Source: Candidatus Daviesbacteria bacterium
GTDB taxonomy: Bacteria > Patescibacteriota > Microgenomatia > Daviesbacterales > UBA10151
Assembly (NCBI GenBank): GCA_003519445.1
Contig: DOWS01000011.1
Span: 1 to 43,434, forward strand
Direction of reading: 5' to 3'
Length of the DNA stretch: 43,434 bases
Under the pieces are notes generated by a model. The model had not been told where the DNA came from. It did no database searches and was given only the letters and a program-made list of their open reading frames with translations. Position 1 is the first letter of the stretch, and every line of letters begins with the position of its first letter. Positions 1-9,037 of the stretch are shown here, piece after piece. The translations under genes were made by a program, and so were the position numbers.

Positions 1-1129
1 GCAAATAGCCCCTCCAGGCAGAGACCCAGGGTTCATCTCCTGCCTGATCCAACCTTTCACCGATAAGCTTTTCTATTTCTCTTACTTCCTCCTCTGGATA
101 AATCTCGCGTATTTTGTGCACCAGTTCTTCATCCGGAGCCAATTGACCGCTGATGATTAACTCTACATCCTCTCTCAACCCCCTCCTAATCATGGCTTCA
201 ATAGTCTCCTCTTCCTTACCTTGAAGCTGACCGGAAACAGACAAAGCTTCGCGTAAACTAATCTTCTCCGTCTGGTTGGCAACGCGCTTTCGAAAATTAA
301 TATGTTTCTCCAGATTGGCCCTAGCCTCCCCGACTGCCTGCTCCTTGGCTGTTGGCTCCCGTTGAAAACTGATGGCCAGGTTTCTCTTACCGCCCTCTTC
401 CTCCAAAATGGCAAATCCGGCCGTGTGCCATCTTTTATCGGCAATTTGTTCATCCAACTGCTTTTTCAAAGTGGAAATGATATTTCCCAGCGCCTCATTT
501 ATTTCTCCCACATGAGCTTTGTGTCTACCGGCTACACTGGTTAGATCGTGAGATCGAACTTGTAGTTCTCCGCCCTCGCGATCAGCCCCAAGCATAACAA
601 TAAATCTGCTCTCGCCCCACTTGGAAATTTCACCCTGGGCCCTTGCTGATTGTCTATCCAAAATCTCAATTGTGAGATTTTGCAAGCCGGCTCCTTGAGG
701 AAGAGGTATTGTTTGGATATATCGCGCCAGGCTGCCAGGAGTCACAGGTACTCTTTGCTCTCTTTCTTGGGCAGATGCCAGAATATCATCAATTGTCTCC
801 ACAAAACCTTTTGGTCTGGCAGGTTGCTGTTCTTGCCTCCCGGATAATACTTTTTTTACTGATCCCCATAATCCTCCTGTTGGTTCTTCTCTTTGTTGCG
901 CTCGAAGTTGATCAATATTGGCAGGCGCAGGTGGGGACTGACGAAGCAGGATGCCTGCACCTGGAGTGGGTTCGGCTCCCGAGGCAGCCGGAGCAGGAAC
1001 TACCGATTGAGCAACCGGCCTGCCTGAAGGAAACCTGGCATCTAAAAAATCACGGAATGAGAGCAGTTGACCTTTATCCATCGTACCCAGCTCTACTTTC
1101 AGATCAAATGGTTTTTCGCCTTCTGTCAT
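1..1129 (-). CDS. Unrecognised protein, 3' end beyond the window
   Basis: Reading the minus strand from an ATG at 1129 gives an uninterrupted frame of 376 codons that runs off the left edge, so the C-terminus is missing. It begins MTEGEKPFDLKVELG. Residues 40-75 are rich in Ala and Pro and look like a linker. A mixed alpha/beta stretch follows (for example GESRFIVMLGAD), and the last visible part is strongly charged and helical (EEVREIEKLIGERLDQ). I see no signal peptide, membrane segment or catalytic motif and do not recognise the family. Its start lies 8 nt after the stop of the 911-aa gene at 1138-3873, with an AAGGA ribosome-binding site, so the two are probably co-transcribed. The frame is real (no stop in 1.1 kb, coherent codon use); the function is unknown. 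Confidence 0.8.
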   Translation of the reverse strand, partial: MTEGEKPFDLKVELGTMDKGQLLSFRDFLDARFPSGRPVAQSVVPAPAASGAEPTPGAGILLRQSPPAPANIDQLRAQQREEPTGGLWGSVKKVLSGRQEQQPARPKGFVETIDDILASAQEREQRVPVTPGSLARYIQTIPLPQGAGLQNLTIEILDRQSARAQGEISKWGESRFIVMLGADREGGELQVRSHDLTSVAGRHKAHVGEINEALGNIISTLKKQLDEQIADKRWHTAGFAILEEEGGKRNLAISFQREPTAKEQAVGEARANLEKHINFRKRVANQTEKISLREALSVSGQLQGKEEETIEAMIRRGLREDVELIISGQLAPDEELVHKIREIYPEEEVREIEKLIGERLDQAGDEPWVSAWRGYL

Positions 1130-1137
1130 AAATCCTT

Positions 1138-3873
1138 TTAAGACCTCCTTTGTAACACCCACCTGCCATTTTTAAACTGCAGTCCCATGTTTTCCTGTTC
1201 AGCCAGTTTAACCCAATAATTATTCCATTTATCATTAGCAATTCTCTCCACACCCAGTCTGTTTATTTCTGCTCTGTTATTTTTTCTAAATGCATCTATC
1301 AACTGATCAAGAGGTGTGTTGCCTGCTTCCATCAGTTCCTGGTATCTTCTTCTTGCGTCAGCTGCCTCTTCTCTTCTCCGGACTAACATCCCTTTTATAT
1401 CAGTGGTGAGAGCCAGATCCAAAATTGCATTATCCAGATCGTTTTTGGTATCACCTAAATTAGGATATCCTTGATCCTGCCACCTTGTAAATCTTGCCCT
1501 GATCTCTCCAGTTGTAGATGGACTTTTGACGAGATAGACAATGGCTGGCTGATTTTGAGGTTTATCAGCAATCAGGCTAAATCTGACTGGCATTGCTCTT
1601 TGGTGTAAAAGAGTTGCTGTATGATCATCATAGGGTAAATTGAGTAGCCGGGAGATCTGCTCTTCCAGCTTGTTCCTTTCTCTGATTTTATCTCTCAAGC
1701 CCAAGTTTTCCTGCGCTGCCAACCACCGTCCTCTTAACCGGCCGTGTTTGCCTCTTAGTTGATCAAACAAGCTAGTTAGTTGTGTTCTTTCTTTTGGCGT
1801 CAACCTGATTTCTCGATGATGAAACTCTCGATCTCGAACCCGCCTTTGCTCAACAAAATCTTCTTGTGCTGCTTGCAACATTTCAGCTGGAACAGATACC
1901 CCCTGTTTGGCAAGATTTAAAACAGTATGGTGCGGAAATGTAATCCCTGCCCTGCCTGCACCATCAAAAAGATACTGTGCTTCTTTTCTGTTATCGTTAC
2001 CCAATAATCTTTCCCAGTTGGCAGCTAATTTATTTCTCATGAGAAAAGCTAAAGTTAACTCTTTTACAGAAGAAGCAGGATTACTGATCAATGTGTCTAA
2101 GTCTCTTTTAGCAGCGTCTAATGCGCGGGACGAACCCTGGTTACTTGCAAAATCAATACCCAAAGCTTTCCTTAATTCTTTCATAAATGCAGTATGCGCA
2201 TCATAATACTCTTTTGGACGTGTACGAGTATAACTATCCGGCCTGAAAAGTTTTTTAGCTTCAGCAAGCTGTTGAAAAGCTGTTTGTAAATCCACCTGCC
2301 CAGGAAATAATTGAGCCGGATCAATTACCTCATTTTCTAAAAGTTTATCAATAATCGTATCCCCTGATCTATCTAAGCCGTTTTTCTGATTGCGCTCTTG
2401 ATCAACTCCTTCTACTCTCTCATCATCTGCTAAATCCAGAGTTTGACCAATCTGTTCTTCTAAAGATCTAATTAAAGCGTTTTTACTTGTTGTTTCCTCG
2501 CCTTCTGCCGCGGGTCTTGAATGTGCGCCTCGCAGCTGCTCAAACAAATTTGCTGCAGCAACAATTTTGTCCGGATCCGGCAATCTGACTCTTGAGAGAA
2601 AATCCTGTCTGACAAGATAGGGAGCCAGCCAATAGTGTTCTATCTGAACATTAACTCCGGCTCTTTTAACAGCATCCAGCATAAAATGAATGACCTTCCT
2701 GCCAGAATAATTTAGAGCTTCGTAGTGCTCGAGCAATGCCCGGTTTTTATTAACGAGCCCCTCTCTTACCGCACTTATAGAGTTTTGCTCGACCGGGATT
2801 GCCATAAGCTGCGAATAACGATTTCTGGCAGGTTCAGACTGCTGGTAGTATTGATCTAGCCTTGCGCGTGCAACTTCATCATTTACTGTCTGATATATGG
2901 TATAAAGAAAATCGCTTTTCAGTTGACGGTAGATGGTGCTACGATCCGGATTATCCGGGAATGATTGATGAGCTGTACTGTAGGCAGATAACATTTTGTC
3001 AAATTTATCCTGCAGCGCATCTGAATCAGGGAAAAGTCTTTGAGGAAATCCCTCTTGGTATGCTTGCAAAATCCCATCAACAATATAACCCTTTTGAGAT
3101 TCTAGATGTCCGTAAGGTTCTGATTCCTCTTTAATAGCTTCTGCTCTCTCGTCAACTCCAAGACCCAAAGAATCTTCAAGCCTTCTTTCAAGATCCATTG
3201 CGCGCCAGTCTTGAGAAACTGCTGTATAGGCCACTTGAAGATCACCAATTAATTTCCGGATTTCTGCCTCTTCCTCGGAATTAAGGTTTTTTAACTCGCT
3301 TCTTTGATAAAACCTGCCTACTACAGCCTCCAAAGAAACCTCTGATTTTGAGCGGGCTAATTCTTGGGCTTGCTCGGCCTGCCATTCTCTAAATAAGGCT
3401 TCAGCTCCATTTATGCCTGTTGTACCTGCGGCCTGGATAGCTTTAGCTTCAATTACTCCCCTTAATCCTGCCAATTCCGCATCTTCCGCTTCTGGTCTTG
3501 ACGGCTCGGCAGGAAGACTATATTTTTGCCTTACTTGCGCCACATGTGTGGCAACAGCAGGAAATTCTTCCATCCCAAGAAGCTCTACCAGACGCAACCC
3601 TTTACTTATTGCTTCAAAGTCATCTCTCTCTTCAGCCACTGTCAGATTATCAAAAGCGCCCTCCCAAATTTCCTTTTTCTTCCCCAGGTTTCTTAAATGT
3701 TGGAGCAGTGCCGGGCCTTTGGTGACGCCTTTGTCATCAAGTGCTTCTACACCACGAAGAAAAGCAGCCACACCTTTTGGTCCTTCGTCTCTTCTGGCTT
3801 CCATCCAGTTAAAAATGGCCAGAGGTTCTTGAGGAATAGATTCCCCTTGAGGGCCTTCTGTTTCTGCAGTCAT
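1138..3873 (-). CDS. Large helical protein of unknown function (911 aa)
   Basis: The frame is open further upstream (to 4110), but that extension overlaps the divergent gene at 3955 and has poor composition. The ATG at 3873 (MTAETEGPQGE) is preferred because a TACAAT box ends 6 nt before it, giving a leaderless transcript. The protein is hydrophilic, almost entirely alpha-helical and rich in Glu, Arg, Gln and Leu. It has no signal peptide, membrane segment or recognisable catalytic motif, and looks like a cytoplasmic scaffold or coiled-coil protein. Tyr and Trp are scattered through it rather than clustered. It precedes the partial gene at 1-1129 in an apparent operon and is divergent from the 656-aa membrane protein at 3955-5925. 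No family recognised. Confidence 0.85.
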   Translation of the reverse strand: MTAETEGPQGESIPQEPLAIFNWMEARRDEGPKGVAAFLRGVEALDDKGVTKGPALLQHLRNLGKKKEIWEGAFDNLTVAEERDDFEAISKGLRLVELLGMEEFPAVATHVAQVRQKYSLPAEPSRPEAEDAELAGLRGVIEAKAIQAAGTTGINGAEALFREWQAEQAQELARSKSEVSLEAVVGRFYQRSELKNLNSEEEAEIRKLIGDLQVAYTAVSQDWRAMDLERRLEDSLGLGVDERAEAIKEESEPYGHLESQKGYIVDGILQAYQEGFPQRLFPDSDALQDKFDKMLSAYSTAHQSFPDNPDRSTIYRQLKSDFLYTIYQTVNDEVARARLDQYYQQSEPARNRYSQLMAIPVEQNSISAVREGLVNKNRALLEHYEALNYSGRKVIHFMLDAVKRAGVNVQIEHYWLAPYLVRQDFLSRVRLPDPDKIVAAANLFEQLRGAHSRPAAEGEETTSKNALIRSLEEQIGQTLDLADDERVEGVDQERNQKNGLDRSGDTIIDKLLENEVIDPAQLFPGQVDLQTAFQQLAEAKKLFRPDSYTRTRPKEYYDAHTAFMKELRKALGIDFASNQGSSRALDAAKRDLDTLISNPASSVKELTLAFLMRNKLAANWERLLGNDNRKEAQYLFDGAGRAGITFPHHTVLNLAKQGVSVPAEMLQAAQEDFVEQRRVRDREFHHREIRLTPKERTQLTSLFDQLRGKHGRLRGRWLAAQENLGLRDKIRERNKLEEQISRLLNLPYDDHTATLLHQRAMPVRFSLIADKPQNQPAIVYLVKSPSTTGEIRARFTRWQDQGYPNLGDTKNDLDNAILDLALTTDIKGMLVRRREEAADARRRYQELMEAGNTPLDQLIDAFRKNNRAEINRLGVERIANDKWNNYWVKLAEQENMGLQFKNGRWVLQRRS

Positions 3874-3879
3874 AAATAA

Positions 3880-3909
3880 ATTGTAGCATCTTGAAGCATA
3901 AAGAAGCAA
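3880..3909 (-). promoter_or_regulatory. Promoter of the 911-aa gene, leaderless geometry
   Basis: On the minus strand a TTGCTT -35 box (3909-3904) and a TACAAT -10 box (3885-3880) are 18 bp apart. The -10 box ends only 6 nt before the ATG at 3873, so transcription should start at or within a base or two of the start codon. Confidence 0.6.
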
Positions 3910-3926
3910 TTTATCAACTTTTGTAG

Positions 3927-3932
3927 TATAAT
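3927..3932 (+). promoter_or_regulatory. -10 box for the 656-aa gene
   Basis: A perfect TATAAT at 3927-3932 lies 22 nt before the ATG at 3955, and an AGAAAGGA ribosome-binding site lies between them. No good -35 box is visible. This gene therefore keeps a short leader, unlike its divergent neighbour. Confidence 0.5.
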
Positions 3933-3954
3933 TTAGAAAGAAAGGATTAACTAT

Positions 3955-5925
3955 ATGGTTGGAGGACCGGATCTTGAGGCATCTGCCGCCGCGGCACGGG
4001 CAGAAATACAGGCTGGGTTTCAACCAGAGCCGGTTTCTGCCACCCCGGAAGCTCAAAGGGGAAGTTCTTTGGGTAACAGGATAGGTAGTCTGTTTCATCG
4101 TAACCCACACACAAGAGAATCAACAGATCCTTTGGCTGGGGTACGCTTAGATAGATCAACGCAAAACATTTTGTCCCGTTCCCGTCAAGAGCAACATACA
4201 AGAGAATCTGCATCCCCAGAACCAGTCTTAACTCCGGAAAGAAGACAATGGCATCAAAGATTAGGTGAAATGTCGCAGGGAATGGTTGTAAACTGGTTCA
4301 AGAATCTGGATCCAAGAGGAAAAGATAAAGCCTGGTTAATCGGGATGGGTTTTGGAGCCGGCATGGGTGCAGCAAGCAACTTTTTGGTTGCCCCGGGTGT
4401 AGACAGACTTATTTTATCCGCAGCTAAATTTGCCGCTTCCCAGTCAGTATATGCATACACAAAAGGCCTATACGCTTTGGAAAAATCAAGATTAAGTAGG
4501 CAGGTTACTGAAGCAGATCTCTCTCTTAGATTAGCAGAAATTGAAAAACGCAGATCCCGCGCCCTGAAATTAATTGGAAATTTCATGCTAGGTTTGTCTG
4601 CCGGAACAACATATACCTCTATTACCGGAGCCGGACTGGGAGCAGCAGAACATTTTCTCGGAGCAAGACTGCCTGATGTGGGAACAGGAATTAAAGGGGT
4701 TACAGATAAAATTGGCGGTAAAATACAGGAATTAACCGGCGGGGAAACTCCTGCCGCCCCCGATGCGCCAGCAGGAGCCGGTGAAACTGTTGTTCAGACA
4801 AAAGAAGCGTTGGAAACGCTTACTCAAACCAAAGAATATCAAGATAGTATTGCGGCAGCTGTGGGAAACCACCTGGACTTAACTGATCAAGCAGTAAACG
4901 AAGCCATCCAAAATATGGGTATTGATCCGGCCAAGGTATCGCCACAAGCTTTTGAGCATGCACGGTCGCTGGTACAAAATGTCATGGAAAAAGAAGCCAA
5001 CTATTCTTTTAATCCGAATAATTACCCTATTGATTTTGCAGGCGGATCACATACTCTAAGTCAGTTCAACGAAAATTTCGCTAAAGATTTTAACAGTTTC
5101 ATTTCGCATCCCGATACAATAATGCAACTTAAAAATTTAGCTTTAGGAGATCTAAAAGACAGTTTAGTGGCGGAGATGGTTTCTGCTCAATCTTTCGGGG
5201 ACAGTGTGGCTGCGGCCGTAGGAGCTCATCTTGATACAGTCACCAGCAATACCATTAATGAAGTTTTAGCAGCCAAGGGTTTGGATCCCAGTAAACTATC
5301 GCCTGAAGGGTTACAAAAAATTCAGGAGGCGCTGCGCCATCAAATGGAAAATTATGCTAATTACCAGTTTGAGGGTGCTGCCGGTATGGCTGTTGAGAAA
5401 GGTATCCTGGAACCCCAAGTAGTTGCAGCCGAAGGTAATAAGCTTTTTGCTGATTTCTTAAACAGTCAGGATGCTCATAACCGGCTAGTGGCGCTAGCCT
5501 CCAAAACCTTAAACGAGAATATGCCCATTAATCAAATCCCAGGTAATGTTCAAGAAGCTTTGTCTTCTCTTTCACCAGCTGATCTGGTAGAAAAAACAAT
5601 TCCCGGAGGCTCTGATGTGGGTCACATGCTTTTTGAAGCAGGGGTACAAACCGGCTGGGGTGCGGATCAGGCCCAGCTTTTCGGAGCGGAAATCGCTGCC
5701 AATCACGAGCTGTTATCTGCTGCATGGGCAGCTAATGAGCATACGCCTTTCCCCATTGAAATTGGAGGAAACCTGCAGAGCCTGATTGAAAGAGCCCAAG
5801 ACAGTGATGCTGAAGCTTTGCAAAAATTAAAAGATGCCCTGCGTTGGATTCCGGCAGGGGCAAGGTTTAAAATTTTAAGTAAAGCAGGGGTAAACGCGGT
5901 TTTGGCCGCTTTCCCAAAAGGATAG
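3955..5925 (+). CDS. Membrane-associated protein with duplicated domain, unknown function (656 aa)
   Basis: ATG at 3955 follows an AAAGGA site. Residues 1-100 are polar and low-complexity. Two hydrophobic Gly/Ala-rich segments follow (about residues 126-149 and 204-236), separated by a basic helical stretch, so it is probably a membrane hairpin. After a Pro/Ala linker near residue 265, two copies of a domain of about 110 aa follow (about 295-402 and 414-520). Each starts DS(I/V)AAAVG.HLD, continues (I/L)DP.K(V/L)SP, then (E/N)Y.F, and ends in a (F/L)F..DF helix. The C-terminus is helical. No catalytic motif is visible and the family is not recognised. The next gene starts 1 nt after the stop, so 5927-6238 is probably co-expressed. 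Confidence 0.85.
   Translation: MVGGPDLEASAAAARAEIQAGFQPEPVSATPEAQRGSSLGNRIGSLFHRNPHTRESTDPLAGVRLDRSTQNILSRSRQEQHTRESASPEPVLTPERRQWHQRLGEMSQGMVVNWFKNLDPRGKDKAWLIGMGFGAGMGAASNFLVAPGVDRLILSAAKFAASQSVYAYTKGLYALEKSRLSRQVTEADLSLRLAEIEKRRSRALKLIGNFMLGLSAGTTYTSITGAGLGAAEHFLGARLPDVGTGIKGVTDKIGGKIQELTGGETPAAPDAPAGAGETVVQTKEALETLTQTKEYQDSIAAAVGNHLDLTDQAVNEAIQNMGIDPAKVSPQAFEHARSLVQNVMEKEANYSFNPNNYPIDFAGGSHTLSQFNENFAKDFNSFISHPDTIMQLKNLALGDLKDSLVAEMVSAQSFGDSVAAAVGAHLDTVTSNTINEVLAAKGLDPSKLSPEGLQKIQEALRHQMENYANYQFEGAAGMAVEKGILEPQVVAAEGNKLFADFLNSQDAHNRLVALASKTLNENMPINQIPGNVQEALSSLSPADLVEKTIPGGSDVGHMLFEAGVQTGWGADQAQLFGAEIAANHELLSAAWAANEHTPFPIEIGGNLQSLIERAQDSDAEALQKLKDALRWIPAGARFKILSKAGVNAVLAAFPKG
4837..5520 (+). 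repeat. Internal protein-level duplication in the 656-aa gene
   Basis: Two direct copies of about 110 codons (about 4837-5160 and 5194-5520) share the order DS.AAAVG, a helix ending NMG/AKG, DP(A/S)K, SP(Q/E), and ANY(S/Q)F. The copies are clearly similar in protein and diverged in DNA, so the duplication is old. Confidence 0.75.
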
Positions 5926-5926
5926 T

Positions 5927-6238
5927 ATGAATAAATTACAACAAGTAGCGGATATTTTAAAACAAAAAGGCTCAACAGATGAGCAAATTGCCCGGTTTCT
6001 GGCAGAGCTTACCAAAGCCAATTTTGCCAAATTTTATACGGCTGCCATGACTATGTTTACCGATGAGGACATGGCGACCATTGAGGCTTGCACTTCAGAA
6101 GAGCATGCCAATGAAAAAATCAAGGAACTTTATCAACTAAGAACCGGTAAAAATCCGCAGGAAGAAATGCAGAAATTCCTGGATGATTTTGCCATTGGTT
6201 TTATCGCGGAATACGAAAAAGAAAGAGCAGCAGCTTAA
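5927..6238 (+). CDS. Small acidic helical protein, unknown function (103 aa)
   Basis: ATG at 5927, with AAAGGA overlapping the end of the preceding gene. The sequence starts MNKLQQVADILKQKG and is wholly alpha-helical and charged. It has one Cys and no membrane segment. The N-terminal half (ADILKQKGSTDEQIARFLAEL) resembles a short helical-hairpin domain of the kind used in protein-protein contacts, but I do not recognise the family. Its 1-nt separation from the 656-aa gene suggests translational coupling and a shared role. Confidence 0.8.
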   Translation: MNKLQQVADILKQKGSTDEQIARFLAELTKANFAKFYTAAMTMFTDEDMATIEACTSEEHANEKIKELYQLRTGKNPQEEMQKFLDDFAIGFIAEYEKERAAA

Positions 6239-6274
6239 GTTTGATACTTTACAGGTTTAATTTTATCCATTAAA

Positions 6275-8452
6275 ATGCGGCCAGTGGCCGTGACAAGAAA
6301 CAGAAAGAAAACCAAATTAAAACCTACCCTCCCCCAAGCTACTCTCCTTTTGGTCAAATTTTTGTTAATTAAAATTGGCAGCGCGCCGCTTTTAGCCATC
6401 AGCATGCTGACAAAATTGCGCTTGCCCAGCGTACCAGTGGCCAAACGGGGTCGCCCCAAAAAACGCATAATTCCCAGAAAATACAAAATTATAGCTTCTA
6501 CCTTGTTTCTTGTTTCTTGTTTCTTTTTATATACTTTATTCACTATTCAAGCTGCCCGCTCTTTACCCTCCCCTCAAAAATTAATCAGCAACGAGCCTTT
6601 AACCACTGAATTTTTCGACAGGAATGGGACGCTTTTGTACCGGCTTTATGAGGGCAGAAACCGTACTTTAGTTAATTTAAACGATCTACCCAAGCATTTA
6701 ATTCAGGCAACTATTGCTATTGAGGATAAAAACTTTTACTCCCATCCGGGGTTTGATTTACAGGCTATAATCCGGGCAGCTATCAATAACTTGCAAAAAG
6801 GCCAGCAACAAGGCGCCTCCACCATTACCCAGCAACTGATTAAAAATACTCTTTTGACCCCGGAGAAAAGTTTCTCCCGTAAGTTTAAAGAGATATTTCT
6901 GGCTTTTTGGGCAGAGCGGATTTATTCCAAAGATGAAATTTTGCAGATGTATTTTAATGAGGCGCCATATGGCGGCCCTGCCTGGGGCATTGAAGCTGCG
7001 TCAGAAACTTATTTTGGCAAATCTGCTCATAATCTAACTTTGGCAGAAAGCACTTTTTTGGCAGGATTGCCTGTTTCCCCCACAGAATTTAGTCCTTATG
7101 GTAGCCGGCCGGAACTGGCCAAAGCGCGCCAGCAACAAGTTTTGGAACGGATGGTTAAAGATAAATATATTACCAAACCGGAGGCAGATGAGACCTTTTC
7201 CGAGGAACTTGCTCTTTTACCCAGAAGCAACCAAATTAAAGCCCCTCATTTTGTGATGTTCGTGCGTGATTTACTCTCTCAAAAATACGGGCCGAGAGTG
7301 GTGTCTCAAGGAGGCTTAAAAATTTACACCACCCTTGACCTGGAACTTCAGGAAAAAACAGAAGAAATTGTCAAAAACGAAATAAGTAACTTAAGCAACT
7401 TAAGAGTTACTAACGGCGCTGCCATGATTACAGATACCCAAACAGGGGAAATTTTAGCCATGGTGGGAAGTAAAGATTACCATGAACCTATTTTTGGTAA
7501 TTTTAATGTGACAACAGCTTTAAGACAACCAGGTTCTTCCATTAAACCTATCACTTATGCTACAGCTTTTAAAAAAGGCTTTTCTCCTGCCAACACTATT
7601 TTGGATATTCCGGTCAACTTTAAAGACGGCACGAGGAATTATTCGCCGGTTAACTATGACGGGAAATTTCACGGGCCGGTATCTATCAGGCAAGCTTTAG
7701 GTTCATCATATAATATACCTGCTGTTAAAATGCTGGCTACGGTTGGCATTGAAGATATGATAAATACAGCCCGCGATTTAGGCATTACTACTTTTAATGA
7801 TACTAGCCGGTTTGGGCTGTCGCTTACTTTGGGCGGAGGTGAAGTTCGAATGATTGACATGATGTCTGTTTACGGCGCCTTGTCCCAAAATGGGTACAAA
7901 AAGTATCCAACTCCTATTTTAAAAGTAGCTGATTCAAGTGGCAATGTATTAGAAGAATATGAGGATCGCAGTCAACAGACTTTGGAGCCGGCAGTAGCCT
8001 ATTTAATCACTGACATATTAAAAGATAACCGAGCCCGCACTCCGGCTTTTGGGCCCTTTTCCCTTTTGAATATCCCCGGATATGAAGTGGCAGTAAAAAC
8101 CGGCACTTCTGATAATAAAAGGGATAACTGGACTTTTGGCTATACCCCAAAGTTCGTAGTGGGGATATGGGTGGGTAATAATGACAACTCCCCCATGAAC
8201 CCCGCCCTTTCATCAGGCGTGACCGGGGCTGCCCCAATCTGGAATAAAATCATGCATACTCTTTTAGATGGGACGGAAAATATAGCTTTTGCAAAGCCTG
8301 CCGGAATCATTGAAGCAGTGATTGATGGCCGCAGGGATCTGGCAGCAGCCGGCATTTTACCCAAAAGTCTGGTTAGAGTGACTAAAGCAGAAGATAAATT
8401 AACCTTCCAGGATGCATTCACTGTCTTTGCCACCTCATCAGCTAACTACTGA
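6275..8452 (+). CDS. Class A penicillin-binding protein (glycosyltransferase/transpeptidase)
   Basis: Bifunctional peptidoglycan synthase. A basic cytoplasmic tail of about 70 residues precedes a membrane anchor (IIASTLFLVSCFFLYTLF). The GT51 glycosyltransferase domain shows IEDKNFYSHPG near residue 149, with the catalytic Glu, and STITQQL near residue 183. The transpeptidase domain has the three active-site motifs in order: SSIK near 421 (nucleophile Ser), SYN near 479 and KTGT near 608. Length (725 aa) is normal for class A. The ATG at 6275 has a weak ribosome-binding site, and an internal start near the second Met is possible. The last codons (FTVFATSSANY) are duplicated in diverged form at 9038-9064, on the other side of the BrnT-type cassette, and the 3' end overlaps the convergent antitoxin gene by 11 bp. 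Confidence 0.95.
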   Translation: MRPVAVTRNRKKTKLKPTLPQATLLLVKFLLIKIGSAPLLAISMLTKLRLPSVPVAKRGRPKKRIIPRKYKIIASTLFLVSCFFLYTLFTIQAARSLPSPQKLISNEPLTTEFFDRNGTLLYRLYEGRNRTLVNLNDLPKHLIQATIAIEDKNFYSHPGFDLQAIIRAAINNLQKGQQQGASTITQQLIKNTLLTPEKSFSRKFKEIFLAFWAERIYSKDEILQMYFNEAPYGGPAWGIEAASETYFGKSAHNLTLAESTFLAGLPVSPTEFSPYGSRPELAKARQQQVLERMVKDKYITKPEADETFSEELALLPRSNQIKAPHFVMFVRDLLSQKYGPRVVSQGGLKIYTTLDLELQEKTEEIVKNEISNLSNLRVTNGAAMITDTQTGEILAMVGSKDYHEPIFGNFNVTTALRQPGSSIKPITYATAFKKGFSPANTILDIPVNFKDGTRNYSPVNYDGKFHGPVSIRQALGSSYNIPAVKMLATVGIEDMINTARDLGITTFNDTSRFGLSLTLGGGEVRMIDMMSVYGALSQNGYKKYPTPILKVADSSGNVLEEYEDRSQQTLEPAVAYLITDILKDNRARTPAFGPFSLLNIPGYEVAVKTGTSDNKRDNWTFGYTPKFVVGIWVGNNDNSPMNPALSSGVTGAAPIWNKIMHTLLDGTENIAFAKPAGIIEAVIDGRRDLAAAGILPKSLVRVTKAEDKLTFQDAFTVFATSSANY
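8420..8446 (+). repeat. Left copy of the PBP-end duplication bracketing the brnT cassette
   Basis: This stretch encodes T-V-F-A-T-S-S-A-N at the end of the PBP. A second copy is at 9038-9064 in the same orientation; 24 of the first 26 bases match. Confidence 0.8.
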
Positions 8453-8702
8453 CAAATTTATGAAGGACTGACGAAGCTAAAGTTTGATATGGCAGGCCTT
8501 CCTTGACTGCTCTGGCTTTAAGTTTGGCAACTACCCGCTCCGAAAGACGCAGGTTAATGTTTCTAGTTTTATTTAAGGTATTCTTGGCAATCTGCTTAAG
8601 ACGTATTTTTTCCTCTGCTAGATTTTTAACCGGCTTCCATTCACCTCTCTCAACTGAATCTAAAATTTCTTGTTCTTCTTTATCTAATTCATAATATTTC
8701 AT
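8442..8702 (-). CDS. CopG-like ribbon-helix-helix antitoxin
   Basis: 86 aa. The N-terminal half starts MKYYELDKEEQEILDSVERG and is acidic, as in antitoxins that wrap a small toxin. The C-terminal half (NINLRLSERVVAKLKARA, then GLPYQTLASSVLHKFV) is the ribbon-helix-helix DNA-binding domain of CopG-type antitoxins. It lies 4 nt downstream of the brnT-like toxin gene in the same operon and should bind both the toxin and the palindromic operator at 8999-9018. Its 3' end overlaps the convergent PBP gene by 11 bp. Confidence 0.9.
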   Translation of the reverse strand: MKYYELDKEEQEILDSVERGEWKPVKNLAEEKIRLKQIAKNTLNKTRNINLRLSERVVAKLKARAVKEGLPYQTLASSVLHKFVSS

Positions 8703-8706
8703 AGTT

Positions 8707-8985
8707 TTATTTCCTATCTATTATATATTTTTTGGTAGCCTTTCTGCTAGGGATAACGGTTTTAAAAAAGATTTTCTCGTCATCCTCTACAAAAGGCACT
8801 ATATAAGCATAATCTCTTATTTGCACCACTACAATCTTCTGTCCCTGATGCTTATCCTGATTGGGATGATCGCCTCTGTACAATACTCTTTCTTCTTCTA
8901 GCGCGGTTACTACTTCTTCAAACGAGATACCTCTCTGATCTTTTAATTTTTGATTCTTCTCCTCATTCCAATCAAAATACTTCAC
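8707..8985 (-). CDS. brnT: BrnT family toxin (ribonuclease)
   Basis: 92 aa, GTG start at 8985. The opening MKYFDWNEEKNQKLKDQRG.SFEEV is the BrnT (DUF497) signature, in which a short beta hairpin with FDW.E.KN leads to the helix that follows. The family is a RelE-fold mRNA interferase neutralised by a DNA-binding antitoxin. The later GQKIVVVQIRDYAYIVPFVED strand pair and the basic end (RKATKKYI) also fit. Toxin-before-antitoxin order is usual for this family. The promoter is leaderless and overlaps a perfect 20-bp palindrome. Confidence 0.92.
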   Translation of the reverse strand: MKYFDWNEEKNQKLKDQRGISFEEVVTALEEERVLYRGDHPNQDKHQGQKIVVVQIRDYAYIVPFVEDDEKIFFKTVIPSRKATKKYIIDRK

Positions 8986-8991
8986 TTTTTT

Positions 8992-9020
8992 ATCTTATGA
9001 CAAAACATATGTTTTGTCAA
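8992..9020 (-). promoter_or_regulatory. brnT operon promoter with embedded palindromic operator
   Basis: On the minus strand TTGACA (9020-9015) and TAAGAT (8997-8992) are separated by 17 bp, and the -10 box ends 6 nt before the GTG start. The spacer is occupied by the perfect palindrome GACAAAACATATGTTTTGTC (8999-9018), which overlaps the -35 box, a typical layout for autorepression by a ribbon-helix-helix antitoxin. Confidence 0.85.
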
Positions 9021-9037
9021 TAGACCATTTCACTAAA

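Noticed and set aside
709..1131. 140-codon plus-strand frame near the left edge
   Set aside because: A 376-codon minus-strand frame covers the same DNA without a stop and follows the upstream gene with a ribosome-binding site.
3874..4110. 79-codon N-terminal extension of the 911-aa gene
   Set aside because: It overlaps the divergent gene and its promoter, and a -10 box lies 6 nt before the internal ATG.
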